A DNA stretch of 64,000 nt from Martinezella rhizogenes (GTDB taxonomy: Bacteria > Pseudomonadota > Alphaproteobacteria > Rhizobiales > Rhizobiaceae), in contig JAAMEZ010000056.1 of the NCBI GenBank assembly GCA_013322215.1, positions 336,050 through 400,049 on the forward strand, given 5' to 3'. A model generated the notes under the pieces. That model worked only from the letters and a program-made list of their open reading frames with translations. It was not told where the DNA came from and did no database searches. Both the position numbers and the translations under genes were made by a program. Shown piece by piece: positions 33,320-42,493 of the stretch (within the stretch, counting starts at the first letter, position 1; each line of letters opens with the position of its first letter).

Positions 33320-35002
33320 CTAGTGCGAAAACCTCGGCACCGATGCAATCAGTTCGCGTGTATAGGCATGGCGAGGCCGTTCGAAGACGTCTTCGACAGA
33401 TCCGGCCTCGACGATCGCTCCCTGCTTCATGACGACGATCCGATGGCTGATATGCTGGATCACTCCCAGATCATGCGAAATGAAGATCATCGACAGGCCA
33501 AGCCTTGCCTGCAGATCGACCAGCAGATCCAGAACCTGGGCTTGCGTCGTGACGTCGAGTGCCGAAACGGGTTCGTCGCAAATCAAAAGCTTCGGCGTCG
33601 CGGCAAGAGCCTGCGCGATCGACACGCGCTGGCGCTGGCCACCGGAAAGCGCGGTCGGCCTCCGGGCAAGCAGATCCGGCGGCAACCCAACCAGATCCAG
33701 CAGACCGATGATCCTCTCGCGCCGCTCCGATCTGCCGAGCCCGCCATGGAGAAGCAAGGGTTGCTCGATAATGCGCTCGACGGTGAAGCGCGGATTGAAC
33801 GAGCTGAGCGGGTCCTGGCTGATCGTCTGTATTCCGGCCCGGAGGGGACGGCGCATGCGTTCGGAAAGCGCACTCCACGGTCGCCCTTCATACAACACCT
33901 CCCCTGCATCCGCCTGCTGTAGCGCCAGCGCGATCTTGCCGAGCGTTGTCTTGCCCGAACCGGATTCGCCGACAACACCCAGCGTTTCGCCGCCGTCGAT
34001 ATGAAGCGATACATCGCTGACAGCGCGCAGAAAGCTGCCATCCGTGCGCCTGAAGCTCATCGACACATTGCGGATATCCAGCAGACGCTCGCCCGCGCGA
34101 GCGGGCTCACGGGCCGGCAAGGGCGTATCCGGCGCGCTGAGACGACGACCACGATTGGCCGCCGTCGGCACGGCTGCCAGGAGCTGCCTTGTGTAGTCAT
34201 GCTGTGGCTCTGACAGAACGCTGCGCGCCGGGCCGGTTTCCACCAGCTGGCCCTTTTCCATCACGGCGACCCGATCGGCGAGCTGGGCGGCAACTGAGAG
34301 ATCATGCGTGATCAGGAGGATGCCATGGCCGGCAGCGGCCAGCTCCTTGAAGATGGCGAGCACTCTTTTCTGGACGCTGACATCCAGCGCCGTCGTCGGT
34401 TCGTCGGCGACGAGCAAGCGCGGCTGGCCGGCAAGTGCGGAGGCAATCAATGCCCGTTGCCGCAATCCGCCCGACAATTGATGCGCATATTGCCCCATCC
34501 GCGATTCGGGCTCGGGAACACCGACATGTTCCAGCAATTGCACAACATGCTGCGATACGAGTAAGCGCGGCGCCAGTCGATGCGTGAGGATAGGCTCAGC
34601 GATTTCGCGGCCGACGGTTCTCAAAGGATCGAGCGATACGAGCGCGTCCTGGAGAATGAAACCGATTTCGCGCCCGCGCACACGGCGCCAGGCTTTTTCC
34701 GACAGATCGAGGAGATTGAGCGGCCGGCCATCATGAGCGGTCAGCTCTATTCTGTCGGCTTTCACCACGGAGCGCGATCCGGCGAGACCAACAATCGCCC
34801 GGGCCGTTACCGATTTTCCGGATCCGGATTCGCCAACCAATGCAAGGATTTCGCCGGGCGCGATCTGCAGCGACAAGTCGCGAACCGCATCCACGCGGCC
34901 TTGCGGGGTCTGAAAGGCCACATTCAACCCCTTGACCGCAAGCAGCGGGGACGGCTCGGAAGTGGCAGTCCGAAAGTCTCGCAGGGTGGCCTGAATATTC
35001 AC
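33320..35002 (-). CDS. Dipeptide/oligopeptide/nickel ABC importer, fused ATPase (DppD-DppF type)
   Basis: 560-residue ATPase with two complete nucleotide-binding domains in one chain. Domain 1: Walker A GESGSGKS at 57-64, signature QLSGGLRQR at about 175-183. Domain 2: Walker A GESGSGKT at 345-352, signature ALSGGQRQR. Each domain has the oligopeptide-family HDL switch and the C-terminal OppD/F-like extension. The start is a GTG at 35002 overlapping the preceding stop (GTGA). Energises the binding-protein and permease genes downstream of 38427. Fusion of DppD and DppF is common in rhizobia. Confidence 0.9.
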   Translation of the reverse strand: MNIQATLRDFRTATSEPSPLLAVKGLNVAFQTPQGRVDAVRDLSLQIAPGEILALVGESGSGKSVTARAIVGLAGSRSVVKADRIELTAHDGRPLNLLDLSEKAWRRVRGREIGFILQDALVSLDPLRTVGREIAEPILTHRLAPRLLVSQHVVQLLEHVGVPEPESRMGQYAHQLSGGLRQRALIASALAGQPRLLVADEPTTALDVSVQKRVLAIFKELAAAGHGILLITHDLSVAAQLADRVAVMEKGQLVETGPARSVLSEPQHDYTRQLLAAVPTAANRGRRLSAPDTPLPAREPARAGERLLDIRNVSMSFRRTDGSFLRAVSDVSLHIDGGETLGVVGESGSGKTTLGKIALALQQADAGEVLYEGRPWSALSERMRRPLRAGIQTISQDPLSSFNPRFTVERIIEQPLLLHGGLGRSERRERIIGLLDLVGLPPDLLARRPTALSGGQRQRVSIAQALAATPKLLICDEPVSALDVTTQAQVLDLLVDLQARLGLSMIFISHDLGVIQHISHRIVVMKQGAIVEAGSVEDVFERPRHAYTRELIASVPRFSH

Positions 35003-35868
35003 CGCAGATCTCCCGTTGCGAGAAGGGTTTGCAGCCGGCGACCAAGCAGCGTGATCGAAATGACGGAAAGCGCAACCACCGTTGCCGGTAGCAGGCTGGT
35101 CCAGGGCGCGATATCGAGAAAATTGCGACCATTGGCGAGGAGCGCACCCCATTCCGCCGCCGGCGGCACGACGCCAAGGCCCAGAAAGCTCAGGGCCGAT
35201 GCGGATAGTACCGAACTCCCCACGCCAACCGTCGCGAGGATGAGCAGCGGCCGGATGGCGTTGGGGATGATATGCCGGCTAATGATCGTCCATGGATGCT
35301 CTCCAAGCGCAACGGCATGTTCGACATAGCCCGACAGCTTGATTTGAAGCACCTGCGAGCGGATCAGCCGAGCATATCCGGCGATGCTGGCAAGCCCGAC
35401 CGCCAACAGCGTATTTGCAGGCCCGCGCCCGAGCACTGCGATCACCAGCAGCGCAAGCAGCATTTCCGGAAATGCGAGCAGGATATCGATGATGCGCAAT
35501 AAAAGCCCGCCGATCGGCCTTGGAGCCAGCGCAGCCATCGTCCCCAATACGATACCACCGAGACTGGCAATCAGGGTGGCTCCGATGCCGATGGTCAGGG
35601 ATTGCGAGGTTCCGTAAACCACGCGAGAAAACAGATCCCGGCCCAGTTCGTCGGTTCCGAACCAATGTTGGCCATCAGGCGGCAACAGGATCACATTCGG
35701 ATCGACGGCCTCGGGATCAAAGGAAGACAACCATTGCGGCGCCCATACCGCAACACCGAGAACGATCACAAAGGCGAAGGGAACAAGCAGCCCGAAAGAC
35801 AGCCAGACCGGGCGTCCGCGCGCGACGCGGCGCTCCTGCCTGCTTTCAGCTAGCACGACATCGCTCAA
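34999..35868 (-). CDS. Peptide/nickel ABC importer permease (DppC type)
   Basis: 289-residue permease. The N-terminal helix VWLSFGLLVPFAFVIVLGVAVWA and the family motif HWFGTDELGRDLFSRVVYGT are characteristic of DppC/OppC; the coupling loop is around HAVALGEHPWTIISRHIIPN. About six membrane helices. It is translationally coupled to both neighbours (four-base overlaps). Inner membrane; cargo is a peptide or related solute, not determined. Confidence 0.92.
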   Translation of the reverse strand: MSDVVLAESRQERRVARGRPVWLSFGLLVPFAFVIVLGVAVWAPQWLSSFDPEAVDPNVILLPPDGQHWFGTDELGRDLFSRVVYGTSQSLTIGIGATLIASLGGIVLGTMAALAPRPIGGLLLRIIDILLAFPEMLLALLVIAVLGRGPANTLLAVGLASIAGYARLIRSQVLQIKLSGYVEHAVALGEHPWTIISRHIIPNAIRPLLILATVGVGSSVLSASALSFLGLGVVPPAAEWGALLANGRNFLDIAPWTSLLPATVVALSVISITLLGRRLQTLLATGDLR

Positions 35869-36815
35869 AGGCCTGTCCTCCTTAGACGTGGATCAATCAG
35901 AAGGTAGAATGCATCGACAAGCAGATTGACGATGACGAAGGCAAGAGCAGACAGCATCACGAGACCGAGGATCAGCGGCATGTCGCGAGTCTTGATAGCT
36001 TGAAGCGTGATCTGCCCTATTCCCGAACGGCCGAATACCGTCTCGGTCAGGATCGAGCCGCCGAGAGTGCTCGCGAGCAACGTGCCGGTGAGGGTCGAGC
36101 CCGCCAGCGCGGCGTGCCGCAAGCCATGTCTGACACGCAGGACCGTCTCGCCGACGCCGCGTGTCCGGACTGTCAGCGAAAACGGCTGGGACAGTGCCTC
36201 CTCCAGGCCGTCGCGCAATACCTGGCTTAAAAGTGCTGCCAGCGGCAGGCTTAAGGCTATGGCGGGCAGCACAAGCGCGGATGGTCCGTCATTGCCGGTG
36301 ACCGGAAACCATTCCAGATTGAAGCTGAAAATCGTCAGCAGCACAATGCCGATCCAATAGACGGGCGTACTCAGAAGGATCAGCTCTATCCCCGAGGACA
36401 GCAATGTCAGGCTTTTGCGACGGCCTGCTGTCGCCAGGGCCACGCTGATCGCCAGAAGAAGAGCAAGTGCGATCGCGCTCCCGGCGAGCTGCAATGTCGG
36501 TCCCGCCGCCTCATAGATCACCTCGGAAACGGGTTGCCTATATTGGTAGCTTTGTCCGAAATCGCCGCTCAGAGCCTTGCCGATATAATGCGCATATTGC
36601 AGCGCGAGCGGCTGATCGAGGCCATATTGATGCACCAATGCGGCCCGTTCTGCCTCATCGACGACGTTCTCCCCACCAGCCAATATCGCGACGGGATCGC
36701 CGGGAATGAGCTTGACCGCGATAAAGGCAATCGTTGCCGCGCCCCAAAGCACGGCAACGATTGCCCCGGTCCGCCGCACAGCGGTTTGGAAGAGCTTAGC
36801 GGTCCAGCCAGGCAT
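35865..36815 (-). CDS. Peptide/nickel ABC importer permease (DppB type)
   Basis: 316-residue permease of the DppB/OppB family. It begins with a short cytosolic part, then AVLWGAATIAFIAVKLIPGDPVAIL, and includes YGLDQPLALQYAHYIGKALSGDFGQSY and GRSGIGQITLQAIKTRDMPLILG, both highly typical. The start at 36815 overlaps the end of the binding-protein gene by 20 bases. Works with 34999-35868, the fused ATPase and the binding protein. Confidence 0.92.
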   Translation of the reverse strand: MPGWTAKLFQTAVRRTGAIVAVLWGAATIAFIAVKLIPGDPVAILAGGENVVDEAERAALVHQYGLDQPLALQYAHYIGKALSGDFGQSYQYRQPVSEVIYEAAGPTLQLAGSAIALALLLAISVALATAGRRKSLTLLSSGIELILLSTPVYWIGIVLLTIFSFNLEWFPVTGNDGPSALVLPAIALSLPLAALLSQVLRDGLEEALSQPFSLTVRTRGVGETVLRVRHGLRHAALAGSTLTGTLLASTLGGSILTETVFGRSGIGQITLQAIKTRDMPLILGLVMLSALAFVIVNLLVDAFYLLIDPRLRRTGL

Positions 36816-38427
36816 CGTAGAAATTCGGCTTCGCATTGGTGGCCCAGGAAATGCCATGGAGGCTCTTCGAGGCGCCGAGCTGATAGGCCGCCACGAAAAG
36901 TGGCACGGCATAGGCCTGCTCGATCACTTCCTTCTGCACCTCGGCATAGAGCTTCTTGCGCTCGGCATCGGAAGCCCCGACCGCTTTCGTCAGCTTTTCG
37001 TCGAGGCTTTTGACGCGCGACGCATTCTGACCGGCAGGCGGAATATAGGCCGAATGAAACACCGTTCGCAGAATGTCGGGCTCGGCGCGCACGTAGAAAA
37101 AGGATACGAGATCGTAATCATTGGCATTGGTGCGAGCGGTCCAGCCGCCGGCATCGACCGGATCGAGCTCAAGATCGAAACCCGCCTGCCGAACCTGATA
37201 CTGAACAGCCTGCGCCAGGGTCACTTCCGTCGCGGCAAGTGAGGTGCTGTCATAGACATAGTGCACCGCCAGCCGGCTGCCGTCCTTTTTGCGAATGCCA
37301 TCGGCGTCCTTCTGCGACCAGCCCGCCTCGTCAAGCAGCCGGTTGGCTTTTTCCAGGTCGAAGCCCCATGAGCGGGAAATGTCATGGTCATAATAGAGCG
37401 TCGACGGGCCGAGGATATTGTCGGCCGGTTTCAGGGTTCCGAAGAAAGCGGCCTTGACCGCCGCAGGCCCATTGACGGCGCGCTGGAAAGCCTGCCGCAC
37501 CTTCAGCTCCTGAAATGGTCCCTTCGAGATATTCAGGAAATAGGCACTGTTGACGCCAGGGTTTTCCCGCGTCACCACCTGCAGCTTGCCGTTACCTTGA
37601 ACAGAGCGGTAGTTTGCCGGCGGCACCGCATCGATCGCCTGTAACTGACCGCTCGCCAGCGCGCCGAGGCGCACGGAAGCTTCCGGCAGATATTTGAAGA
37701 CAATCTGATCGAAATGGGCCGGCCCTTTATGCGCGGCATAGCCGGGACCCCAGCTGTAGTCGGCGCGACGGCTCAGCTTGCTGCCGCTGCCCTTGGTGAA
37801 ATTGTCGAGCACGTAGGGACCCGACCCGATGACCGTATTCGTCGTGCTCTGCGCCTTCTGAAGATAGGTCGGCGATTGGATACCGAGATAGGGAAGGCTC
37901 AACCCTTGCAGCAAGGGCGCGAAGGATTGGCGATAATGGATCACCACCGTACGGCCATCGGGCGCCTCGATCTTGTCGATCGGCCCGAGCAGCGACTTGG
38001 CGTAGCTGGAGGTCGTTTTCGGATCGAGAATGCGATCGAAATTGTATTTGACCGCGGTCGCATCGAGCGGAGTGCCATCGCTGAATGTCACACCCTCACG
38101 CAGATGGAAGGTATAGACGGTATTGTCGCCGTTGATATCCCAGCTTTCTGCGAGCCACGGCGTGAACTTGTTGTCTTCGGCCTGCCCGACGAGCGAGTCA
38201 ACGATATTACGGGTAATCAATGCCGTGACGGAATTGCCCGTAATCGACGGATCGATGATGGAAGCATCCGTTCCCAGTCCGACGTTGAGAGTGCCCCCAT
38301 CGACCGGCTTTGCCGTATCGGATGCGGCATTTGCCGCGGTGCCCATCATCGTCAGAAAAGCAAATGCCAGGCCAATGCCGATCTTGCTTCGCCCGGTGCC
38401 GTTCATGCTTGGATGCCTTTTTCTCAT
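36796..38427 (-). CDS. Peptide/nickel-type ABC importer substrate-binding protein
   Basis: 543-residue family 5 binding protein (DppA/OppA/NikA class). A signal peptide with the hydrophobic core IGIGLAFAFLTMMG and cleavage near ANAA precedes GGTLNVGLGTDASIIDPSITGN. Conserved family segments WDINGDNTVYTFHLREGVTFSDGTPLDA and NRLLDEAGW are present. First gene of the transporter operon (binding protein, DppB, DppC, DppDF). Two in-frame starts, at 38427 and 38406, are possible; neither has a clear advantage. Ligand unknown. Confidence 0.9.
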   Translation of the reverse strand: MRKRHPSMNGTGRSKIGIGLAFAFLTMMGTAANAASDTAKPVDGGTLNVGLGTDASIIDPSITGNSVTALITRNIVDSLVGQAEDNKFTPWLAESWDINGDNTVYTFHLREGVTFSDGTPLDATAVKYNFDRILDPKTTSSYAKSLLGPIDKIEAPDGRTVVIHYRQSFAPLLQGLSLPYLGIQSPTYLQKAQSTTNTVIGSGPYVLDNFTKGSGSKLSRRADYSWGPGYAAHKGPAHFDQIVFKYLPEASVRLGALASGQLQAIDAVPPANYRSVQGNGKLQVVTRENPGVNSAYFLNISKGPFQELKVRQAFQRAVNGPAAVKAAFFGTLKPADNILGPSTLYYDHDISRSWGFDLEKANRLLDEAGWSQKDADGIRKKDGSRLAVHYVYDSTSLAATEVTLAQAVQYQVRQAGFDLELDPVDAGGWTARTNANDYDLVSFFYVRAEPDILRTVFHSAYIPPAGQNASRVKSLDEKLTKAVGASDAERKKLYAEVQKEVIEQAYAVPLFVAAYQLGASKSLHGISWATNAKPNFYDAWLDR

Positions 38428-38787
38428 ATCCCGTCCCTATATTGGTCGCTGCGGCATCGATCATGCGGCCAAGAGACCATTCGACATCGCGCAGACTGAA
38501 CGGCACGATAATTGTCTATAAAAACACTAGACTAAAGGCATTGTGGTGCGTTTATGCAAAGAGAGGCGGAAATCCGTTTCAAGATCGCTGAGGCCGTCGG
38601 TGACAACCCGGCCCGTGGCTCGTTCATTGGCGTTGGAATGATCTCAAGCAAACTATCGGGCAGCTCGAAGCGACGGCCCTGCAAAGATCAATAGGAGCGT
38701 TCATTCAGAAAGACGCCTCTCGCCCCTGGCACGCTTCTGTTCCTAATTACTAGTCGCTTGATATGCTTGGCGTGACGGCTCTTCTTC
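38428..38787. other. Gene-free interval upstream of the peptide importer
   Basis: 360 bp from the binding-protein start to the palindrome at 38788. I see no coding region. The importer promoter must lie near 38430-38530, but I could not assign -35/-10 elements. A TGGCACG hexamer near 38728 lacks a -12 partner and is not a sigma-54 promoter. Confidence 0.4.
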
Positions 38788-38807
38788 CACCATATCCGGA
38801 TATGGTG
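38788..38807. repeat. Perfect 20-bp palindrome
   Basis: CACCATATCCGGATATGGTG reads identically on both strands. It lies in the gene-free region between the peptide importer and the small secreted protein gene, 27 bases from a hairpin. It could be a regulator site or part of a terminator array; no gene start is adjacent. Confidence 0.55.
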
Positions 38808-38833
38808 ATGCAGATGCCAATACTGCGCATGGC

Positions 38834-38863
38834 AAGCTGCGGCGGTTTCAACCGTCGCAGCTT
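38834..38863 (-). terminator. Hairpin after the small secreted protein gene
   Basis: AAGCTGCGGCGGTT (38834-38847) pairs with AACCGTCGCAGCTT (38850-38863) over 14 positions with one G-T pair. It begins 7 bases past the stop codon on the minus strand, in the expected place for a terminator. No T tract. Confidence 0.55.
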
Positions 38864-38869
38864 GGTATC

Positions 38870-39250
38870 TCATTTGGGAAGTTGTGCGCCGGCCTGCTTC
38901 ACCGCATTCGCAATGGTTTCGCAAAACTGCTTTTCAGTCACGTTCTGCGCTTTCGTAATGGCTGCAAGGTCCTGATTCACGCCCATGGCGGAGATCTTGC
39001 CCTTTTCACCCTCTTGCTCGGCCGCGTCGCCCTTCGACGTGTCCGAGGGTGCCGGTATGAGGGCGAGCATCTTCGTTTGGATCTCAACAGCGGCCCCATC
39101 GATATGGCCCGCATTCTGGCAATATTTTAGCACGCCAAGCTGGTTGCGTGCCGAATTATAAGCCAATTCCATTTGGTCGTTTGAGACCTGTGCATAGCTT
39201 GGCGCGGCAAATCCGAATGCCACGATACCGATCAGAATGATCTTCCGCAT
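38870..39250 (-). CDS. Small secreted protein of unknown function
   Basis: 126-residue protein with a clear Sec signal peptide (MRKIILIGIVAFGFAAPSYA) cleaved before QVSND. The mature part of about 105 residues is helical by appearance (NDQMELAYNSARNQLGVLKYCQNAG) and carries two cysteines (YCQNAG; FCETIA). I recall similar rhizobial proteins carrying a pore-forming ESAT-6-like label, but cannot confirm it here. No partner genes; it is a single gene ending at a hairpin. Confidence 0.6.
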   Translation of the reverse strand: MRKIILIGIVAFGFAAPSYAQVSNDQMELAYNSARNQLGVLKYCQNAGHIDGAAVEIQTKMLALIPAPSDTSKGDAAEQEGEKGKISAMGVNQDLAAITKAQNVTEKQFCETIANAVKQAGAQLPK

Positions 39251-39729
39251 ATGAAACTCCTGATTGCTTCAACATGCTGCGATGTATCCTCCAACGCCTT
39301 AAAGGCAATAGCTGCAAAAATCGGAAAGTGTTCTACTCAGGAGAGCATCGCCATGGGGATCGAAAGAAAGCCAGAGCCTTCGGTATCATCGTGGTCGCCG
39401 ACAGGACCTGCCTGCCCCACAGCGGTTCGCGCATAGTTCCGTTCGGCAGCAATCATACGGGTTTCCGGCTCTCGCAGGGCACAAGGCGCAAATGACGCCG
39501 ATAGCATCCAGTCATTTCCTGTGGGAAAGCTTAAAACTTCATCCGGTCAACACATGGCATCGGGATCGATGTGGCAGTAATCCGGATGCGCCCCGACCGC
39601 TTTGACTGTTCGGGTTTGTCTCTGCGCGGCCGTGATGCCGCCGGGGCATCGCAAGAGCGAAGGCAAAGATCGACGGGATCACCCGCGACATCCTTCGACA
39701 ACAGCAACATCAGGACCTGGAGGTCTTAC
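39251..39729. other. Gene-free interval upstream of the ProX-like gene
   Basis: 479 bp between the divergent small secreted protein and the binding-protein gene. Nothing recognisable as a gene or RNA. The GGAGG at 39718-39722 is the ribosome site of the next gene. Promoters for both flanking genes should lie here. Confidence 0.4.
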
Positions 39730-40725
39730 ATGAATAAGCATATTGCTGCCGCCCTCTTCGCTGCAGCACTTTATACCTTTGCCGGCGCTGCACATGCCGA
39801 TTGCGGTTCGGTCTCGATCGCCGAAATGAACTGGGCCTCGGCAGGCGTTGCGGCAAATGTCGACAAGATCATCCTCCAGGAAGGCTATGGCTGCTCGGTC
39901 GAACTCGTGACGGGTGACACGCTGCCGACCTTCACCTCGATGAACGAAAAGGGCCAGCCGGATGTCGCGCCGGAACTTTGGATCAATGCGGTGCGCACGC
40001 CGCTGGACCAAGCGGTTTCCGAAGGCAGGCTGGTCGTTGCGGCCGGCATTCTCTCCGATGGCGGCCAGGACGGCTGGTGGATTCCGAAATTCCTCGCCGA
40101 TGCCCATCCCGACATAAAGACCGTCCAGCAGGCGCTGGAACACCCGGAACTCTTCCCGGCATCGGACGATCCGAAAAAGGGCGTCATCTACAATTGCCCG
40201 CCCGGCTGGCAGTGTCAGGCGTCGCTCGGCAATCTCTTTCGGGCGCTCGACGGCGAGAAGAAGGGGTTTGAAATCGTCGAAACCGGCTCTGCCGCCGCTC
40301 TTGACGGCACCATCGCCAATGCATTCGAAAAGAAGACGGGCTGGCTTGGCTACTATTGGTCGCCGACCGCTATCCTCGGCAAGTATCCGATGGTGCGCCT
40401 CTCCTTCGGCGTGCCTCACGACAAGGCGGAGTGGGATGCGTGCACCTCGGTCATGGATTGCGCCAATCCGAAGGTCAATTCCTACCCCGTCTCTGAAGTC
40501 TATACCGTCGTTACCAAGCGGTTTGCCGAAAAGGCTGGCGTTGCGATGGATTATCTGAAGAAGCGGAAATGGACGAATGATGTGGTGAATGGCGTCCTTG
40601 CCTGGCAGACGGACAATCAGGGCACCAACGAAGACACCGCCCGGTACTTCCTGAAGAACCATGAAGACATCTGGACGACCTGGGTAAGCCCTGACGTTGC
40701 CGCCAAGGTGAAGGCCGCCCTCTAA
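39730..40725 (+). CDS. Glycine betaine/choline-type ABC substrate-binding protein (ProX/OpuAC-like), orphan
   Basis: 331-residue periplasmic protein. Signal peptide MNKHIAAALFAAALYTFAGA with cleavage near AHA; mature part opens with CGSVSIAEMNWASAGVAANVDKIILQEGYGC, as in ProX-type binders. GYYWSPTAILGKYPMVRL and WELWINAVR-like segments supply the aromatic and acidic residues of a quaternary-amine site. The start at 39730 has GGAGG 7 bases upstream. No permease or ATPase gene is adjacent, so its transporter is encoded elsewhere. It ends at a strong hairpin. Confidence 0.87.
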   Translation: MNKHIAAALFAAALYTFAGAAHADCGSVSIAEMNWASAGVAANVDKIILQEGYGCSVELVTGDTLPTFTSMNEKGQPDVAPELWINAVRTPLDQAVSEGRLVVAAGILSDGGQDGWWIPKFLADAHPDIKTVQQALEHPELFPASDDPKKGVIYNCPPGWQCQASLGNLFRALDGEKKGFEIVETGSAAALDGTIANAFEKKTGWLGYYWSPTAILGKYPMVRLSFGVPHDKAEWDACTSVMDCANPKVNSYPVSEVYTVVTKRFAEKAGVAMDYLKKRKWTNDVVNGVLAWQTDNQGTNEDTARYFLKNHEDIWTTWVSPDVAAKVKAAL

Positions 40726-40736
40726 AATCCGAATTT

Positions 40737-40763
40737 GGAGACGCGGTGAACAATCGCGTCTCC
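40737..40763 (+). terminator. Hairpin after the ProX-like gene
   Basis: GGAGACGCG (40737-40745) / CGCGTCTCC (40755-40763) with a 9-base loop, starting 11 bases after the stop codon. A perfect G+C-rich stem, no T tract. Confidence 0.6.
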
Positions 40764-40936
40764 GAGCTCAATACCCACGCGCGCGAATGCCGCAATCCGC
40801 GCTTTTGGATAGCTCGGCGAAAAAACTTGCCGTCGGGGGTGGGCAGAAAAACAATGCACGCTATTTGATGCATATGAGCGGGGAGAAATATTAGCTCGGT
40901 GGAGGAGGTCGTCCGGCACGAAGGAAGAGGATTCTC

Positions 40937-42373
40937 ATGCCCAATTCAGTTTTGAATGCCCTTGGACAGCCACTTTACTATAGCGACACGTCGACAGGCT
41001 TCTTTTCCGCCACCGGCTCTGGCCCGGTGCTTTACGGCACTGCCGGCAACGATTCCATGTGGGGTGACGCCTCCGTCAACGTGACGATGATGGGCGGCAC
41101 CGGCGACGATATCTACTATCTCTATTCCAGCATCAACCATGCCTATGAAGCGCCCAATGCCGGCATCGATACCATCAATACCTGGATGGATTATACGCTG
41201 CCCGAAAATTTCGAAAATCTGACGGTCACCGGCGACAACCGTCATGCCTATGGCAATGACGCCGATAATATCATCACTGGCGGCAGCGGCAGCCAGACCA
41301 TCGATGGCGGTGCCGGCAACGATGTGCTGACCGGCGGCGGTGGCGCCGATACCTTCATCATCAGCAAGGGCAACGGCAGCGATCTCATCACCGATTTCAG
41401 CGATGACGACAAGGTCAGGCTCAATCAGTATGGCCTGACGTCGTTCGATCAGGTTGTCAGCCATTCCACACAGGAAGGTGCCAATGTCCGGCTCGATCTC
41501 GGCAATGGCGAAAGCCTGGTCTTCGCCAACAAGACCATCTCCGACCTGCATGAAGACCAGTTTCAGCTCGGGCTCGACAGATCGTCGCTGACGCAGACCT
41601 TTTCGGATGATTTCAACACGCTCTCGCTGCACGAGGGAACGCAGGGTACGTGGGATGCGAAATATTCCTGGGCGCCGGACAAGGGCAGCAGCCTGAACGA
41701 TGAGCTGCAATGGTACGTCAATCCTTCTTACGCGCCGACCGCATCAGCAAACCCGTTTTCCATCTCCGACGGCATTCTGACGATCACGGCGAAGCAAACG
41801 CCGGACGCCTTGAAGTCGATCGTCGAGAACCATGATTATACGTCAGGCATTCTGACCACCCAATCCACCTTCTCGCAGACCTATGGCTATTTCGAAATGC
41901 GGGCGGAGATGCCGCATAACCAGGGCGTATGGCCTGCTTTCTGGCTGCTGCCGGAGGATGGCTCCTGGCCACCGGAACTTGATGTGGTGGAAATGCGCGG
42001 GCAAAACCCGACCACCGTCAACGTGACGGTTCATTCGAACGCCACCGGCGAGCATACGAAGACGTCTATTCCGGTGGAAGTGCCAAACACCGATGGCTTC
42101 CACAATTACGGCGTGCTCTGGGATAAGGATCAGATTGTCTGGTATTTCGACGACGTTGCCGTTGCCCATGCCGACACGCCGGCCGATATGCACGGCCCGA
42201 TGTACATGCTGGTCGATCTCGCCGTCGGCGGTGTGGCGGGCACGCCGACGGACGGCCTGCCGAACGGGTCCGAGATGAAGATCGACTATATCAAGGCCTA
42301 TTCCCTGGACGATCATAACGCTCAGCTTGCCGCCTCGACACAATCCGCCCACACGACGGACTGGCATATCTGA
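40937..42373 (+). CDS. RTX-repeat glycoside hydrolase family 16 (exopolysaccharide glycanase, ExsH/PlyA-like)
   Basis: 478 residues. The N-terminal half (about 30-160) contains calcium-binding RTX nonapeptides (YGTAGNDSM, GGTGDDIYY, GGSGSQTIDGGAGNDVLTGGGGADTF), which are typical of type I secretion cargo. The C-terminal half (about 225-460) is a GH16 domain with the active-site motif ELDVVE at 347-352: Glu347 nucleophile, Asp349, Glu352 acid/base. It has no Sec signal, as expected for a type I substrate. Closest known types are ExsH of Sinorhizobium and PlyA/PlyB of R. leguminosarum, which trim exopolysaccharide; probable exporter at 43853-46899. Confidence 0.9.
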   Translation: MPNSVLNALGQPLYYSDTSTGFFSATGSGPVLYGTAGNDSMWGDASVNVTMMGGTGDDIYYLYSSINHAYEAPNAGIDTINTWMDYTLPENFENLTVTGDNRHAYGNDADNIITGGSGSQTIDGGAGNDVLTGGGGADTFIISKGNGSDLITDFSDDDKVRLNQYGLTSFDQVVSHSTQEGANVRLDLGNGESLVFANKTISDLHEDQFQLGLDRSSLTQTFSDDFNTLSLHEGTQGTWDAKYSWAPDKGSSLNDELQWYVNPSYAPTASANPFSISDGILTITAKQTPDALKSIVENHDYTSGILTTQSTFSQTYGYFEMRAEMPHNQGVWPAFWLLPEDGSWPPELDVVEMRGQNPTTVNVTVHSNATGEHTKTSIPVEVPNTDGFHNYGVLWDKDQIVWYFDDVAVAHADTPADMHGPMYMLVDLAVGGVAGTPTDGLPNGSEMKIDYIKAYSLDDHNAQLAASTQSAHTTDWHI

Positions 42374-42493
42374 CGGGGATCCAAGGTCCCTGAATGCCCG
42401 AGCGGCAAGCATCCGGGTTAGCCGGACTGCCGCTCAACGCCATTGCCAGCACGCAAACTCAGTACAAAACGGCTGCGATAGAGATTGAGTATC

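Noticed and set aside
38726..38745. TGGCACG sequence as a sigma-54 promoter
   Set aside because: No GC at the -12 position; compare the perfect match at 60048.
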